DNA from: Candidatus Aminicenantes bacterium UBA4820
Lineage (GTDB): Bacteria; Acidobacteriota; UBA4820
Direction: 5' to 3'
Length of the DNA: 23,718 nucleotides
Assembly: GCA_002402325.1 (NCBI GenBank)
Contig: DHFQ01000057.1
Coordinates: forward strand, 1-23,718
The notes beneath the pieces were generated by a model. The model was not told the DNA's origin. It searched no databases and saw only the letters and a list, made by a program, of their open reading frames with translations. This document shows, in pieces, positions 7,001-14,621 of this stretch. A program made the translations under genes and the position numbers. Each line of letters opens with the position of its first letter. The first letter of the stretch is position 1.

Positions 7001-9043
7001 CTACATTCCCTTTAAACTTTTTTTCAATTTCCAAAAGTTTTCCTTTATTTCAAAGATTGGTTTGTAGGCGGTTGAAGTCAATATAAATTCATCTATACGC
7101 TTTGACACTTTTTCTTTATCTTTGATTATTCCTCTTTCAGCCATCCTTAAAAGAGATTTTAGTGCGGAATTTCTTAACTGCCAGAAGTAGTTATCCTTGA
7201 AACTTAATAGAAAATCAACCTCTTCCTCTCCACCAATTTCTCCAATTAGTGAGAGAGCGTCTTCTTTTACTTCAACTTCTTTGTCGGTTGCAAGTTTTTT
7301 GGTTATCAAGAGAAAATGTCCCCTCTCTTTTATTGTTGAACACTTTTCTTTGATGAGAGTTAGGCAGGAACTTCTGACTTCGTAATAAGGGTCATCTGAA
7401 GAGATTAAAAATAGGTCAAGCAACTCCTTTTCAGAAATATCATAAGATTTCAATGAAAGAAGGGAATTTCTTCTTATGAATCCCACCTCTTCAAAATCTC
7501 CGCCTAAAAATCTTTTAAATCTATTAACCTTTTCTCTATTATTAACAAACTTTATTAACTTTTCTTTGGCGCCTTCTATTTTAAAAAAGGCAAGGAGTTT
7601 TACCCCTTGATTTCTTTTCTTCCAATCTTTTGAGCGGAGAAGATTCATCGTCAAGGATTCGTAATAATTTTTTTGATCTTCGTCAACTTGAAATTCTTTT
7701 TTTTCTTCTCTACATTTAGAAAATTTTGATAAAATCTTCTCTGGAGATAAAAGTGGAGCAAATTCTATCTTTGCTGTTTCTTCTATGCCTTTTATTTCTT
7801 TTCCTTCAAGAATTATCTCTCTCACCAATTTTTCCGTATCAAAATGTGGGATAACCTTCTTAGCATTTTCTCCCATCTTTTTGAGTAATTCTTCATTTGA
7901 TGAAAGTTCAATAATTGCTTCCGCAAGTTCTTTTCCTTCTACTCCCATCTCGCCATTGAGTGGCTTTTCAAAGACTATTTTGGCGCCCCCCGCCTTTTTC
8001 ATAGCAATTGCGTTCATAACTTGATGTTCGCCTGATAGCCCTATCTTTGGAATTAAAATTGATGGCAAGCCAATTTCAGAAAGTTCAAAAATTGTGCCCG
8101 CTCCACTTCTTCCAACTACAAATGAGGATTTTGATAATATTTCTCCAACATTGTAGTAATAGTCCTTATAAGTGAAAAATTTTTCAATCTCTTCAATTTC
8201 TCCCCTTTTATATTTAGAGTCAATTCTCTCTTTGACATCCTGTAAACCGTTGTAATGGGAGTATCCAAGACCGCAACTCAGGATTATATAAATTTTGTCT
8301 TTGTAAGGAAGAAGATAATAAAGAGAATCAACCACTGCCCTGTTAATGCTTTTTGCCCCTTGCGAACCGCCAAAGGCGAAGATCAACTTTCTTCCTTTTA
8401 TTAAATCATTTAATTGGGGACTTTCAACATTTACTGTTTTGACATTTTTTCTTACAGGATAACCAATCAAGTATCCTTTGTTTCCAAAGTAGTAAAGGCT
8501 TTGAGGGAATGTTACAAAAATTTTGTCTGCAATTTTTCCCGCAAGAAGGTTTAATTTACCCGGTGAAACATTCTGTTCCTGTAAAATTATTTTTGAATTT
8601 ATTAGCCCCAATTTCTTTAAACCATATCCTGCAAAAACAACAGGGGCTGAGACAAATCCACCCGTTCCAATAATAAATTTTGGTTGAAATTCATAAAGAA
8701 TAAAAAGACACTTCAAAATACCCAGCATCAAAAAAAATAGAAATTTTGGAAATTCGGTGAGTGAAGTTGAATATGGATAGGCTCTTATCAACTTGAGTGG
8801 TATATTTTCTTTTGGAACGACCTTCTCCTCTATCCTTCCCTTTGCCCCAATGAAAATAAAATCGTTTATTTCAGGTTGAAGCCATTTACCAATTGCAATA
8901 GCAGGATAGATATGCCCCGAGCTTCCTCCACCTGTAAGAACAGCCCTATCCCTATATTTTCTTCTTATGAAAGTTCCAGAAACAAAAAGGAAAAGGTAAA
9001 TTGTTACTATTGTAGCCACAAGTATAAAAAGAAAATTAGCCAT
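7001..9043 (-). CDS. murG: MurG glycosyltransferase with N-terminal membrane segment and HEAT-like C-terminal extension
   Basis: MurG adds GlcNAc from UDP-GlcNAc to lipid I, giving lipid II. Numbering is from the ATG at 9041-9043 (680 residues), chosen over an upstream TTG at 9073 that would overlap purB by 38 bp; the ATG overlaps it by 8 bp. Residues about 3-22 form a transmembrane segment not present in ordinary MurG. The glycosyltransferase part spans about 30-415: LTGGGSSGHIYPA (36-48), GTGGFVSAP (127-135), AFGGSQGAKSINRA (223-236), and GRSGAGTIFELSEIGLPSILIPK with GEHQVMNA (311-345). A typical MurG is about 355-370 residues; here about 245 more follow. That tail contains helix pairs such as WKKRNQGVKLLAFF, FIRRNSLLSLKSY, YYEVRSSCLTLI, VEVKEDALSLIGEIGG and WQLRNSALKSLLRM, which resemble HEAT/PBS repeats used for protein binding. 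It is probably an interaction platform; its partner is unknown. Confidence 0.93.
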   Translation of the reverse strand: MANFLFILVATIVTIYLFLFVSGTFIRRKYRDRAVLTGGGSSGHIYPAIAIGKWLQPEINDFIFIGAKGRIEEKVVPKENIPLKLIRAYPYSTSLTEFPKFLFFLMLGILKCLFILYEFQPKFIIGTGGFVSAPVVFAGYGLKKLGLINSKIILQEQNVSPGKLNLLAGKIADKIFVTFPQSLYYFGNKGYLIGYPVRKNVKTVNVESPQLNDLIKGRKLIFAFGGSQGAKSINRAVVDSLYYLLPYKDKIYIILSCGLGYSHYNGLQDVKERIDSKYKRGEIEEIEKFFTYKDYYYNVGEILSKSSFVVGRSGAGTIFELSEIGLPSILIPKIGLSGEHQVMNAIAMKKAGGAKIVFEKPLNGEMGVEGKELAEAIIELSSNEELLKKMGENAKKVIPHFDTEKLVREIILEGKEIKGIEETAKIEFAPLLSPEKILSKFSKCREEKKEFQVDEDQKNYYESLTMNLLRSKDWKKRNQGVKLLAFFKIEGAKEKLIKFVNNREKVNRFKRFLGGDFEEVGFIRRNSLLSLKSYDISEKELLDLFLISSDDPYYEVRSSCLTLIKEKCSTIKERGHFLLITKKLATDKEVEVKEDALSLIGEIGGEEEVDFLLSFKDNYFWQLRNSALKSLLRMAERGIIKDKEKVSKRIDEFILTSTAYKPIFEIKENFWKLKKSLKGM

Positions 9044-10334
9044 CCTCAAAGACCCGTTTGTAAATAGTGTCAATCTCTTTCAGGTAGTCTTCAGGATTGA
9101 ACAATTCTTTAAGTCTTTCCTTCTTGAATTTTTCCCGTATCATAGGATTTTCCCACAATATTTCAAGGAAATCTCTCTCCTCTTCCCAGCATTTCATTGC
9201 AGAATCCTGAACTATTAAATAGGCATCCTCCCTCGACATCCCACTTTTTGTCAAGGCGAGTAAAACCTTTTGAGAATATAAAAGTCCCTTTGTTTTGTTG
9301 AGATTTCTCTCCATATTTTGAGGATAGACAATTAAACCTGAAAGAATATTTTTCATCCTTCTTAAAATGTAATGTAAAGCGGTCGTTGCATCCGGGATTA
9401 TAACCCTTTCAACCGAAGAGTGAGAAATATCCCTTTCATGCCACAGTGGAATATTTTCGAGTGAAGGAATCAGATATCCCCTCAAAAGCCTTGCAAGTCC
9501 AGTAATGTTCTCACAACCAACGGGATTTCTTTTATGTGGCATAGCGGAGGAGCCCTTCTGTCCTTTTGAAAATGGTTCCTCAACCTCTCTAACTTCAGTT
9601 TTTTGAAGATGTCTAATTTCAGTCGCTATTTTTTCAAGAGTAGCACCAGTAATTGCGATTGCAAAAATCACCTGAGCAAACCTATCTCTCTGAACAACTT
9701 GTGTAGAGATATTTTCAGGCTTGAGCCCGAGAAGTTCAAGAGTCCTTTTTTCAACTTCCGGGGAAAGGTGGGCGTAGGTTCCAACAGCCCCAGAAAGTTT
9801 TCCAACGCTTATTATATCGGATGCTATCTTTAATCTCTCTCTATTTCTTTTCATCTCATCGTAATAAAGAGCAAATTTTAATCCAAGTGTGATTGGTTCT
9901 GCGTGAACCCCATGTGTCCTTCCAACCATAATTGTTTTTTTATGTTCAAAAGATTTATCTTTCAATATGGAAAGTAATGCATCAACTTCATCTATTATGA
10001 GGCTCAATGAGATTCTTGTTAAGTAACATAATGATGTGTCCACAACATCCGAAGATGTAAGCCCATAATGAAAATATTGAGACAAATCACCTATGCTTTC
10101 CGAAACGCTCGTTGTGAACGCTATCACATCGTGCTTTACAATCTCTTCAACTTCAAGAATCTTTTTAACATCAAATTTGGCTTTTTTTATAATTTCGCTG
10201 GCAATTTCTTCAGGTACAAGTCCAAAATCGCTTTGAGCCTTGAGCGCAGAGAGTTCAACTTTAAGCCAGATTGAATACTTATTTTCTTCTGACCACAGAT
10301 CCTTCATCTCCTTCGTTGTATATCTTTCAATCAT
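9036..10334 (-). CDS. purB: Adenylosuccinate lyase PurB
   Basis: PurB splits fumarate from SAICAR and from adenylosuccinate in purine synthesis. The 432-residue protein has the superfamily signature SSAMPHKRNP (262-271, mobile catalytic loop with the serine), the GRTHGVHAEPITLG segment (from 138, catalytic His region) and TSSDVVDTS (93-101). Its length is normal for the short bacterial type. ATG at 10332-10334 is preferred over the adjacent GTG because AGGAGG at 10339-10344 is then 4 bp away instead of 1 bp. It starts 8 bp after the MBL hydrolase gene and overlaps murG by 8 bp, so it sits in the middle of the operon. No PurL, PurC or other purine gene is present in the window. Confidence 0.97.
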   Translation of the reverse strand: MIERYTTKEMKDLWSEENKYSIWLKVELSALKAQSDFGLVPEEIASEIIKKAKFDVKKILEVEEIVKHDVIAFTTSVSESIGDLSQYFHYGLTSSDVVDTSLCYLTRISLSLIIDEVDALLSILKDKSFEHKKTIMVGRTHGVHAEPITLGLKFALYYDEMKRNRERLKIASDIISVGKLSGAVGTYAHLSPEVEKRTLELLGLKPENISTQVVQRDRFAQVIFAIAITGATLEKIATEIRHLQKTEVREVEEPFSKGQKGSSAMPHKRNPVGCENITGLARLLRGYLIPSLENIPLWHERDISHSSVERVIIPDATTALHYILRRMKNILSGLIVYPQNMERNLNKTKGLLYSQKVLLALTKSGMSREDAYLIVQDSAMKCWEEERDFLEILWENPMIREKFKKERLKELFNPEDYLKEIDTIYKRVFEDG

Positions 10335-10338
10335 CACT

Positions 10339-10344
10339 CCTCCT
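10339..10344 (-). promoter_or_regulatory. purB ribosome binding site
   Basis: AGGAGG on the minus strand. It decides between two adjacent candidate starts: 4 bp ahead of ATG (10332-10334) and only 1 bp ahead of GTG (10335-10337), so the ATG is favoured. Confidence 0.7.
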
Positions 10345-11110
10345 AAAAGACAAATGGTCTTGATGGAAAAATATGATTTGTAGCCTCGACAAATATTTTT
10401 TTGTCAAAAATCATCTCAAAGGCTGAAAGCAAAGCAAACTCTTTTGTGTTTGTCTCTTTTGAAAGATGCATAAGATACACAGCAAGAGTTTCCGAAGAAA
10501 TACATTTTGACAGAAGTTTTTTCCCCTGATCATTTGAAAGGTGTCCCAATTTACTTGCGATTCTTAATTTGATGGGCTCAGGATAGAAAGAATTTTTTAG
10601 CATATCAAGGTCGTGGTTGAATTCTACCATCAGGCAGTTTGATCCCTTTAATTTAGAGACAGTATTTTCTCCAGCAGTTCCCAAATCAGCCGCATAGCCA
10701 ATCTTTATCCCTTCGCTTTTTATCAAATATCCAAATGTTTCTGAAGCATCGTGAGGCAAGGCAAATGGAGTAAATTCAAAATCGCCCAGATCGTAATTTT
10801 TTTCAGCCTCAACGAAATTAATGAGACCATGAGAACCATTTTTTAACTTTAAGTACTCTGCAACATTTCTTGAAATGAATGTTGGAATTGGATTGTTTTT
10901 CAAAAATAACGGCACCCCTTTTATGTGGTCATCGTGCTCGTGTGTGATCAAAAGGTAGTTTATTTTTCCTACTTCAAGGTTCACCATAGAGATCAACTCT
11001 TTGAATTTCTTGTATGACAAGCCGTTATCAATAAGGACAAGACTCTTTTTTGTTTTGATTAGAATTGCATTTCCCGATGAACCGCTTGATAGGACATCAA
11101 TCTTTACCAT
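10343..11110 (-). CDS. MBL-fold metallohydrolase, YycJ/WalJ-like
   Basis: A 255-residue metallo-beta-lactamase-fold protein. It begins with the family opening VLSSGSSGNA, then HEHDDH (57-62), the two-metal binding motif of the fold. Further metal-site segments are ALPHDASETFGY, GYAADLGT and EFNHDLDML, and HLSNDQ lies near the end. This set matches the YycJ/WalJ/ExoI-like branch, whose members are linked to cell-wall signalling and to 5'-3' DNA exonuclease activity in Firmicutes. The precise role here is unknown. The start is ATG at 11108-11110, which overlaps the dut TGA by one base (TGATG); the adjacent upstream TTG is less likely. GGAG lies 7 bp ahead. Cytoplasmic, with no signal peptide. 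Confidence 0.9.
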   Translation of the reverse strand: MVKIDVLSSGSSGNAILIKTKKSLVLIDNGLSYKKFKELISMVNLEVGKINYLLITHEHDDHIKGVPLFLKNNPIPTFISRNVAEYLKLKNGSHGLINFVEAEKNYDLGDFEFTPFALPHDASETFGYLIKSEGIKIGYAADLGTAGENTVSKLKGSNCLMVEFNHDLDMLKNSFYPEPIKLRIASKLGHLSNDQGKKLLSKCISSETLAVYLMHLSKETNTKEFALLSAFEMIFDKKIFVEATNHIFPSRPFVF

Positions 11111-11556
11111 CAATAAACTCCGCTACTACCAAAACCGTTGCTCCCTCTTTTTGTTTCTGAAACTTCATCAACTTCTTCAACTATTACCTTTTCATACCTT
11201 GAGATAATAAGTTGAGCAACTCGCATTCCTCTTTCTATTACAAAGTTTTCATTTGAGAGATTTATTAAAATTACCTTTACTTCTCCCCTAAAATCTGAGT
11301 CTATCGTGCCGGGGCTATTCAGACACATTATCCCATTTTTTAAGGCAAGCCCCGACCTTGTTCTCACCTGCCCTTCGTAACCTTCAGGAATTTCAATTAT
11401 AAATCCCGTAGGAACGGCAACTCTTTCAAAAGGTCTTAAAATATGATCTTTTTCAAAAGCGCACCTCAAATCCATTCCTGCAGAATCGGCTGTTGAATAT
11501 TCTGGAAGAGGTAAGCCAATTGAATGATCAAGCCTCTTTATCTTTATCTTTACCAT
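11110..11556 (-). CDS. dut: dUTP diphosphatase (dUTPase)
   Basis: Dut hydrolyses dUTP to dUMP and pyrophosphate, keeping uracil out of DNA and supplying dUMP for thymidylate synthesis. All five trimeric dUTPase motifs are seen: SAGMDLR (25-31), RSGLALKNG (67-75), GTIDSDFRGEV (83-93, catalytic D86), ERGMRVAQLI (108-117) and the C-terminal RGSNGFGSSG (137-146). The length of 148 residues is typical. The position after DSD, usually Tyr, is Phe (F89). The ATG overlaps the M16 gene by 7 bp, and the stop overlaps the next ATG by one base. It sits in a run of nucleotide and one-carbon genes (SHMT-like, purB). Confidence 0.97.
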   Translation of the reverse strand: MVKIKIKRLDHSIGLPLPEYSTADSAGMDLRCAFEKDHILRPFERVAVPTGFIIEIPEGYEGQVRTRSGLALKNGIMCLNSPGTIDSDFRGEVKVILINLSNENFVIERGMRVAQLIISRYEKVIVEEVDEVSETKRGSNGFGSSGVY

Positions 11557-12887
11557 TTCCTATCCAGAATTGAAAAATCAATTCCTTTAAGGGATTGTTT
11601 TTCCCCTAATATTGCAATGTTCATCCTTTTCGGGTTGAAGATATATCTTGCACACTTCAAGATTTCGGTCTCTTTTACTTTTTCAATTCCATTTAAAAGA
11701 TTTTCTATTGGTAACGGCTTTCCAAAGTAAATTTCATCTCTTGCAAGCCTACCCATTCTTGCCGATGTTGATTCCAAAGAAAGGATTGTCCCTCCTATCA
11801 AATTTTCCTTTGCTATCTCAATCTCTTCCTTTGATGTTCCCTTTTCACAAAAATCGTATAAAACTTTTATAATTTCTTTTATTGTTTTGCTTGCATTTTC
11901 ATTGCTTGATGCCGCCTGAATCGCAAATAATCCCGTGTCAAACTGCCCAATATTGTCTGCGCTGATGTTGTAGACTAATCCAAGTTTTTCTCTGATTTCA
12001 GTGAAAAGCCTTGATGACATAGTGCCGCCTAAAATGTTTGCCATAACTGTAAGAATTGATCTTTTTTCTGATGATGCTTTTTCTGACTCAAAAGCAATAA
12101 TTATCTGGGTTTGCTCAAGATGATTATTTTGATAACTTTTTATTCCGGGTTGAAATTTTGCCTCTTCAAAACGATATCTTCTTTGGTCGCAAAGTTCCCC
12201 TGAATATTTTTTAAAACTCTCTTCAATCTCCTTTAGCGTTATCTCTCCTGTTGCTGTAATAATTATGTTTGAAGGAGAAATAAGTTCCCTATGCCTTTGC
12301 AAAATTTGTTTCCTTTTTATTTGTTTTACGCTTTTTTCTTTTCCTTGAATTGGCAAAGAGAGTGCATTTCCTTTATAAACATTTTCCATAAAAAGGTCGA
12401 CAGCAAATTCGGATGGATTGTCTTTAACCATATTTATTTCTTCAAGTATTACCCCTCTTTCCCTTTCAATCTCCTCTTCTTTAAAAGCAGGATGAATCAC
12501 CATTTGGCAAAGAAGGTTAAAAGCCTCTTCAAAATTCTTTTTTTGAACCCTCAGATAGAATCCCATCATTTCTCTTGATGTGAAAGCATCAATCGCTCCT
12601 CCCATCCTATCAAATGTTTTGTAAATTTGAGAATAGGAAAGTTCTTTTGTGCCTTTGAAAAGTAGATGTTCAATAAAATGGGTTATTCCATTCTCACTTT
12701 CTTTTTCTGTCCTTGACCCGCCCTTGAGCCATATTCCCGCTGTAACTGAGGGAAAAAATGGAATATTTTCAGAGACAATCGTTAATCCATTTTTTAGTTT
12801 TTTCCTTTCTGACATCAAGATTGACTTTTTAAAAGTTCCTTTTCTGGGAGAGGAAAACCTTCTTAAATCTTTAGGGTTAAAAACCAT
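11550..12887 (-). CDS. M16 (insulinase-type) zinc peptidase
   Basis: A 445-residue M16-family protein, related to mitochondrial processing peptidase and the Bacillus MlpA/YmxG type. The inverted zinc motif HFIEH (H70, E73, H74) is present, with the downstream Glu in RGVILEEINM (E150), which gives the normal spacing of the third zinc ligand. The second M16 domain carries the usual glycine-rich LGLVYNISA segment. The chosen ATG at 12885-12887 has GGGAG about 7 bp ahead and adds 24 basic residues to the usual family start; a second ATG (residue 25) corresponds better to the common N-terminus but has no good ribosome binding site. No signal peptide is visible. It lies directly after the SHMT-like gene and overlaps dut by 7 bp. 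Its substrate is unknown; in many bacteria such genes sit next to dut, which fits this arrangement. Confidence 0.93.
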   Translation of the reverse strand: MVFNPKDLRRFSSPRKGTFKKSILMSERKKLKNGLTIVSENIPFFPSVTAGIWLKGGSRTEKESENGITHFIEHLLFKGTKELSYSQIYKTFDRMGGAIDAFTSREMMGFYLRVQKKNFEEAFNLLCQMVIHPAFKEEEIERERGVILEEINMVKDNPSEFAVDLFMENVYKGNALSLPIQGKEKSVKQIKRKQILQRHRELISPSNIIITATGEITLKEIEESFKKYSGELCDQRRYRFEEAKFQPGIKSYQNNHLEQTQIIIAFESEKASSEKRSILTVMANILGGTMSSRLFTEIREKLGLVYNISADNIGQFDTGLFAIQAASSNENASKTIKEIIKVLYDFCEKGTSKEEIEIAKENLIGGTILSLESTSARMGRLARDEIYFGKPLPIENLLNGIEKVKETEILKCARYIFNPKRMNIAILGEKQSLKGIDFSILDRKW

Positions 12888-14348
12888 TTAAACTCCCTTT
12901 TGCAAACTTAAGACAAAGTGATCAAACTGATTGTGTGAGGAAAATATTGACTCAAGTAAATTTTTGTAAAGAGGCTTAACTTCGGAAAAGGGGAAAGCAT
13001 ATTTCATTTCAAGGAAATTCTTTCTAAACTCCTCAACCTCTCCCTTTGCCTCTTTTTTATCTTTGATAATTTTTGCCATTATCTTTGAGAGAGTTTCAAA
13101 ATCGTTTTCCTTCATTCCAAACCTTGTCATCTCAGAAACGCCCATCCTTATGCCAGAGGGATGATAAAATGTCTCATCATCTGGAAGGGCTTGAAAGTTA
13201 ACGATAATGTTATTTTCTTCAAGTCTTACCGCTATCTCCTTCGCATCTGCGAATTTTTTAACCCTTATCACAACTTGATGGGTGAATGTGAATCCATCTT
13301 TTTCTCCGCCCTCAACAGGAATGCCATTTTCATTTAAACTTTTTGCAAAGTGCTTTGCATTTTTAAGAACCTGTTTCTGATACTCCTTTCCAAAATGTTT
13401 CATCTCTATCGCCGCACCCAGAAGTGCAAGTTGTGTTCCAAGGTGGTGGTTGCTCGTTGAACCCGGGAATGTCCTTGTATGGATTTCATTTGGAAGTTTT
13501 GAATAGATTGAATCATCCTCAAATCTCATCCCCACTATTCCCCTTTGAGGACCGAAAAATGTTTTATGAGTAGATCCGGTAACTATGTTGGCTCCTTCTA
13601 AAAGTGGTTCCTGAAACTCCTCACCAAGTATTCCAAGAACATGGGCGCCGTCATACATAACTATTGGGTTGTAATCTTTGAGTCCTTTTATGAAAGATGA
13701 AACCTCTTTAACAGGTTCAGGATGCAAGAAAAGACTTTTTCCAAAAATTATTAGTGGAGGCATCTTTTCCTGTATCAGGTTTAGCATTTTTTCAACATCA
13801 ACTTTGTAGGGATTATCCTCTCTTAAAGGGATTGAGACAACATCACCTTCGGCAAGGTTGTAAAGAGCACCAAAAGGTTGAGCCGATAGATGCCCACCAC
13901 CGTTTAATGAGTTGTTCATAACATTTGTAAGCCTTCCCGATTCGGAAAGCTTGGGCATTCCCTTTCCGCCTTTTGAAAGATATTTCACGATTGCTTTGAA
14001 GGAAACCTCATTAGCCATCTGCCCGCTAATTACTCTTGTCTCAACATCCTTTGCCTTTAAATACTCTTTCATTACCTCCTTTAAATTTTCCTCAATATCG
14101 TAAATAAATTGGGTACCCTGATAGTAATAGATCTGATCGCCCTTTAACGCTCCCGAATCCTGTAAAGCCTCTCTCTCCTTTTTCAAAGCGGTCTTATGTT
14201 CCGCATATCTTCCCTGAGGGTCTGAAATTTCAAGAAGTTTGACAAGAAGGGAGGGACTATTTTCTGAAGGGATTAAGTTGATGCATTTTCTTTGTCTCCA
14301 CAAATTATTTTCAATCGTTCTTTCAACCAGATTCTTAACTTCGTCCAT
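12888..14348 (-). CDS. glyA: Serine hydroxymethyltransferase-like PLP enzyme, archaeal-type
   Basis: A 486-residue fold-type I PLP enzyme of the GlyA family. Seen: LIPSEN (25-30; SHMT has LIASEN), VMYDGAHVLGI (230-240), GSTHKTFFGPQRG with the PLP lysine K262, and FPGSTSNHHLGTQ (294-306). YDGAHVLG, GSTHKTFFGPQ, SNHH and the following KQVLKNAK resemble archaeal SHMT more than the bacterial form. Two features differ from SHMT of known activity: the usual YAEGxPGxRxYxG segment reads YAE followed by about 24 residues before YQG (about 48-78), and there is a C-terminal extension of about 60 residues. It may be a true SHMT (serine to glycine plus methylene-folate) or a side-branch enzyme. GGAGG lies 7 bp before the ATG. 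It is the first gene of the ten-gene run. Confidence 0.8.
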   Translation of the reverse strand: MDEVKNLVERTIENNLWRQRKCINLIPSENSPSLLVKLLEISDPQGRYAEHKTALKKEREALQDSGALKGDQIYYYQGTQFIYDIEENLKEVMKEYLKAKDVETRVISGQMANEVSFKAIVKYLSKGGKGMPKLSESGRLTNVMNNSLNGGGHLSAQPFGALYNLAEGDVVSIPLREDNPYKVDVEKMLNLIQEKMPPLIIFGKSLFLHPEPVKEVSSFIKGLKDYNPIVMYDGAHVLGILGEEFQEPLLEGANIVTGSTHKTFFGPQRGIVGMRFEDDSIYSKLPNEIHTRTFPGSTSNHHLGTQLALLGAAIEMKHFGKEYQKQVLKNAKHFAKSLNENGIPVEGGEKDGFTFTHQVVIRVKKFADAKEIAVRLEENNIIVNFQALPDDETFYHPSGIRMGVSEMTRFGMKENDFETLSKIMAKIIKDKKEAKGEVEEFRKNFLEMKYAFPFSEVKPLYKNLLESIFSSHNQFDHFVLSLQKGV

Positions 14349-14621
14349 ATTTTTACCTCCATAAGGGGCATCCCCCTGTAAAACTTATTTTACCATAAAT
14401 GAAGAAAATAAATCCTCAAATTTGATTTATTAAGAAATCTGATGGAAAGAATTAGTAATGGTGAAATAATAATTGCTGTCAATGTTTAAAACTGAAAAAC
14501 TGTCCCAAAATCCGACATTGGAACAACTTTTTATAGTTAAAAAATAACAACAATCAGCCATTACAGATACGACAACGAATCACCTTCAAAGTGAAAGATA
14601 TATGATTGCCTGGTACCAATT
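14349..14621. other. Intergenic region with candidate leader, no gene seen
   Basis: This 273-bp AT-rich gap lies between the exported protease and the SHMT-like gene. No open frame of note, tRNA or recognisable riboswitch is seen. In the leader of the SHMT-like gene, AGGGG and CCCCT (14364-14368 and 14373-14377) can form a short hairpin just before the ribosome binding site. A TTGACA at 14477-14482 (minus strand) is followed by poor -10 matches. Confidence 0.5.
14387..14395 (-). promoter_or_regulatory. Candidate extended -10 promoter of the ten-gene run
   Basis: On the minus strand the sequence reads TGGTAAAAT: TG, one base, then TAAAAT, five of six matches to TATAAT. It is about 40 bp before the ATG of the SHMT-like gene, giving a leader of about 30 nt with a small hairpin and GGAGG. 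No good -35 at normal spacing is seen; TTGAGG lies 21 bp away. This is a pattern match only. Confidence 0.4.

Noticed and set aside
7001..9073. Longer murG frame opening with TTG at 9071-9073
   Set aside because: The ATG at 9041-9043 begins directly before the membrane segment and needs only an 8-bp overlap with purB; the TTG would need a 38-bp overlap.
14440..14530. TTGACA at 14477-14482 as a promoter, and a weak TCCAA/TTGGGA hairpin with T-runs as a terminator after the protease
   Set aside because: The -10 candidates match TATAAT poorly, and the hairpin is short and bulged; neither is strong enough to list as a feature.
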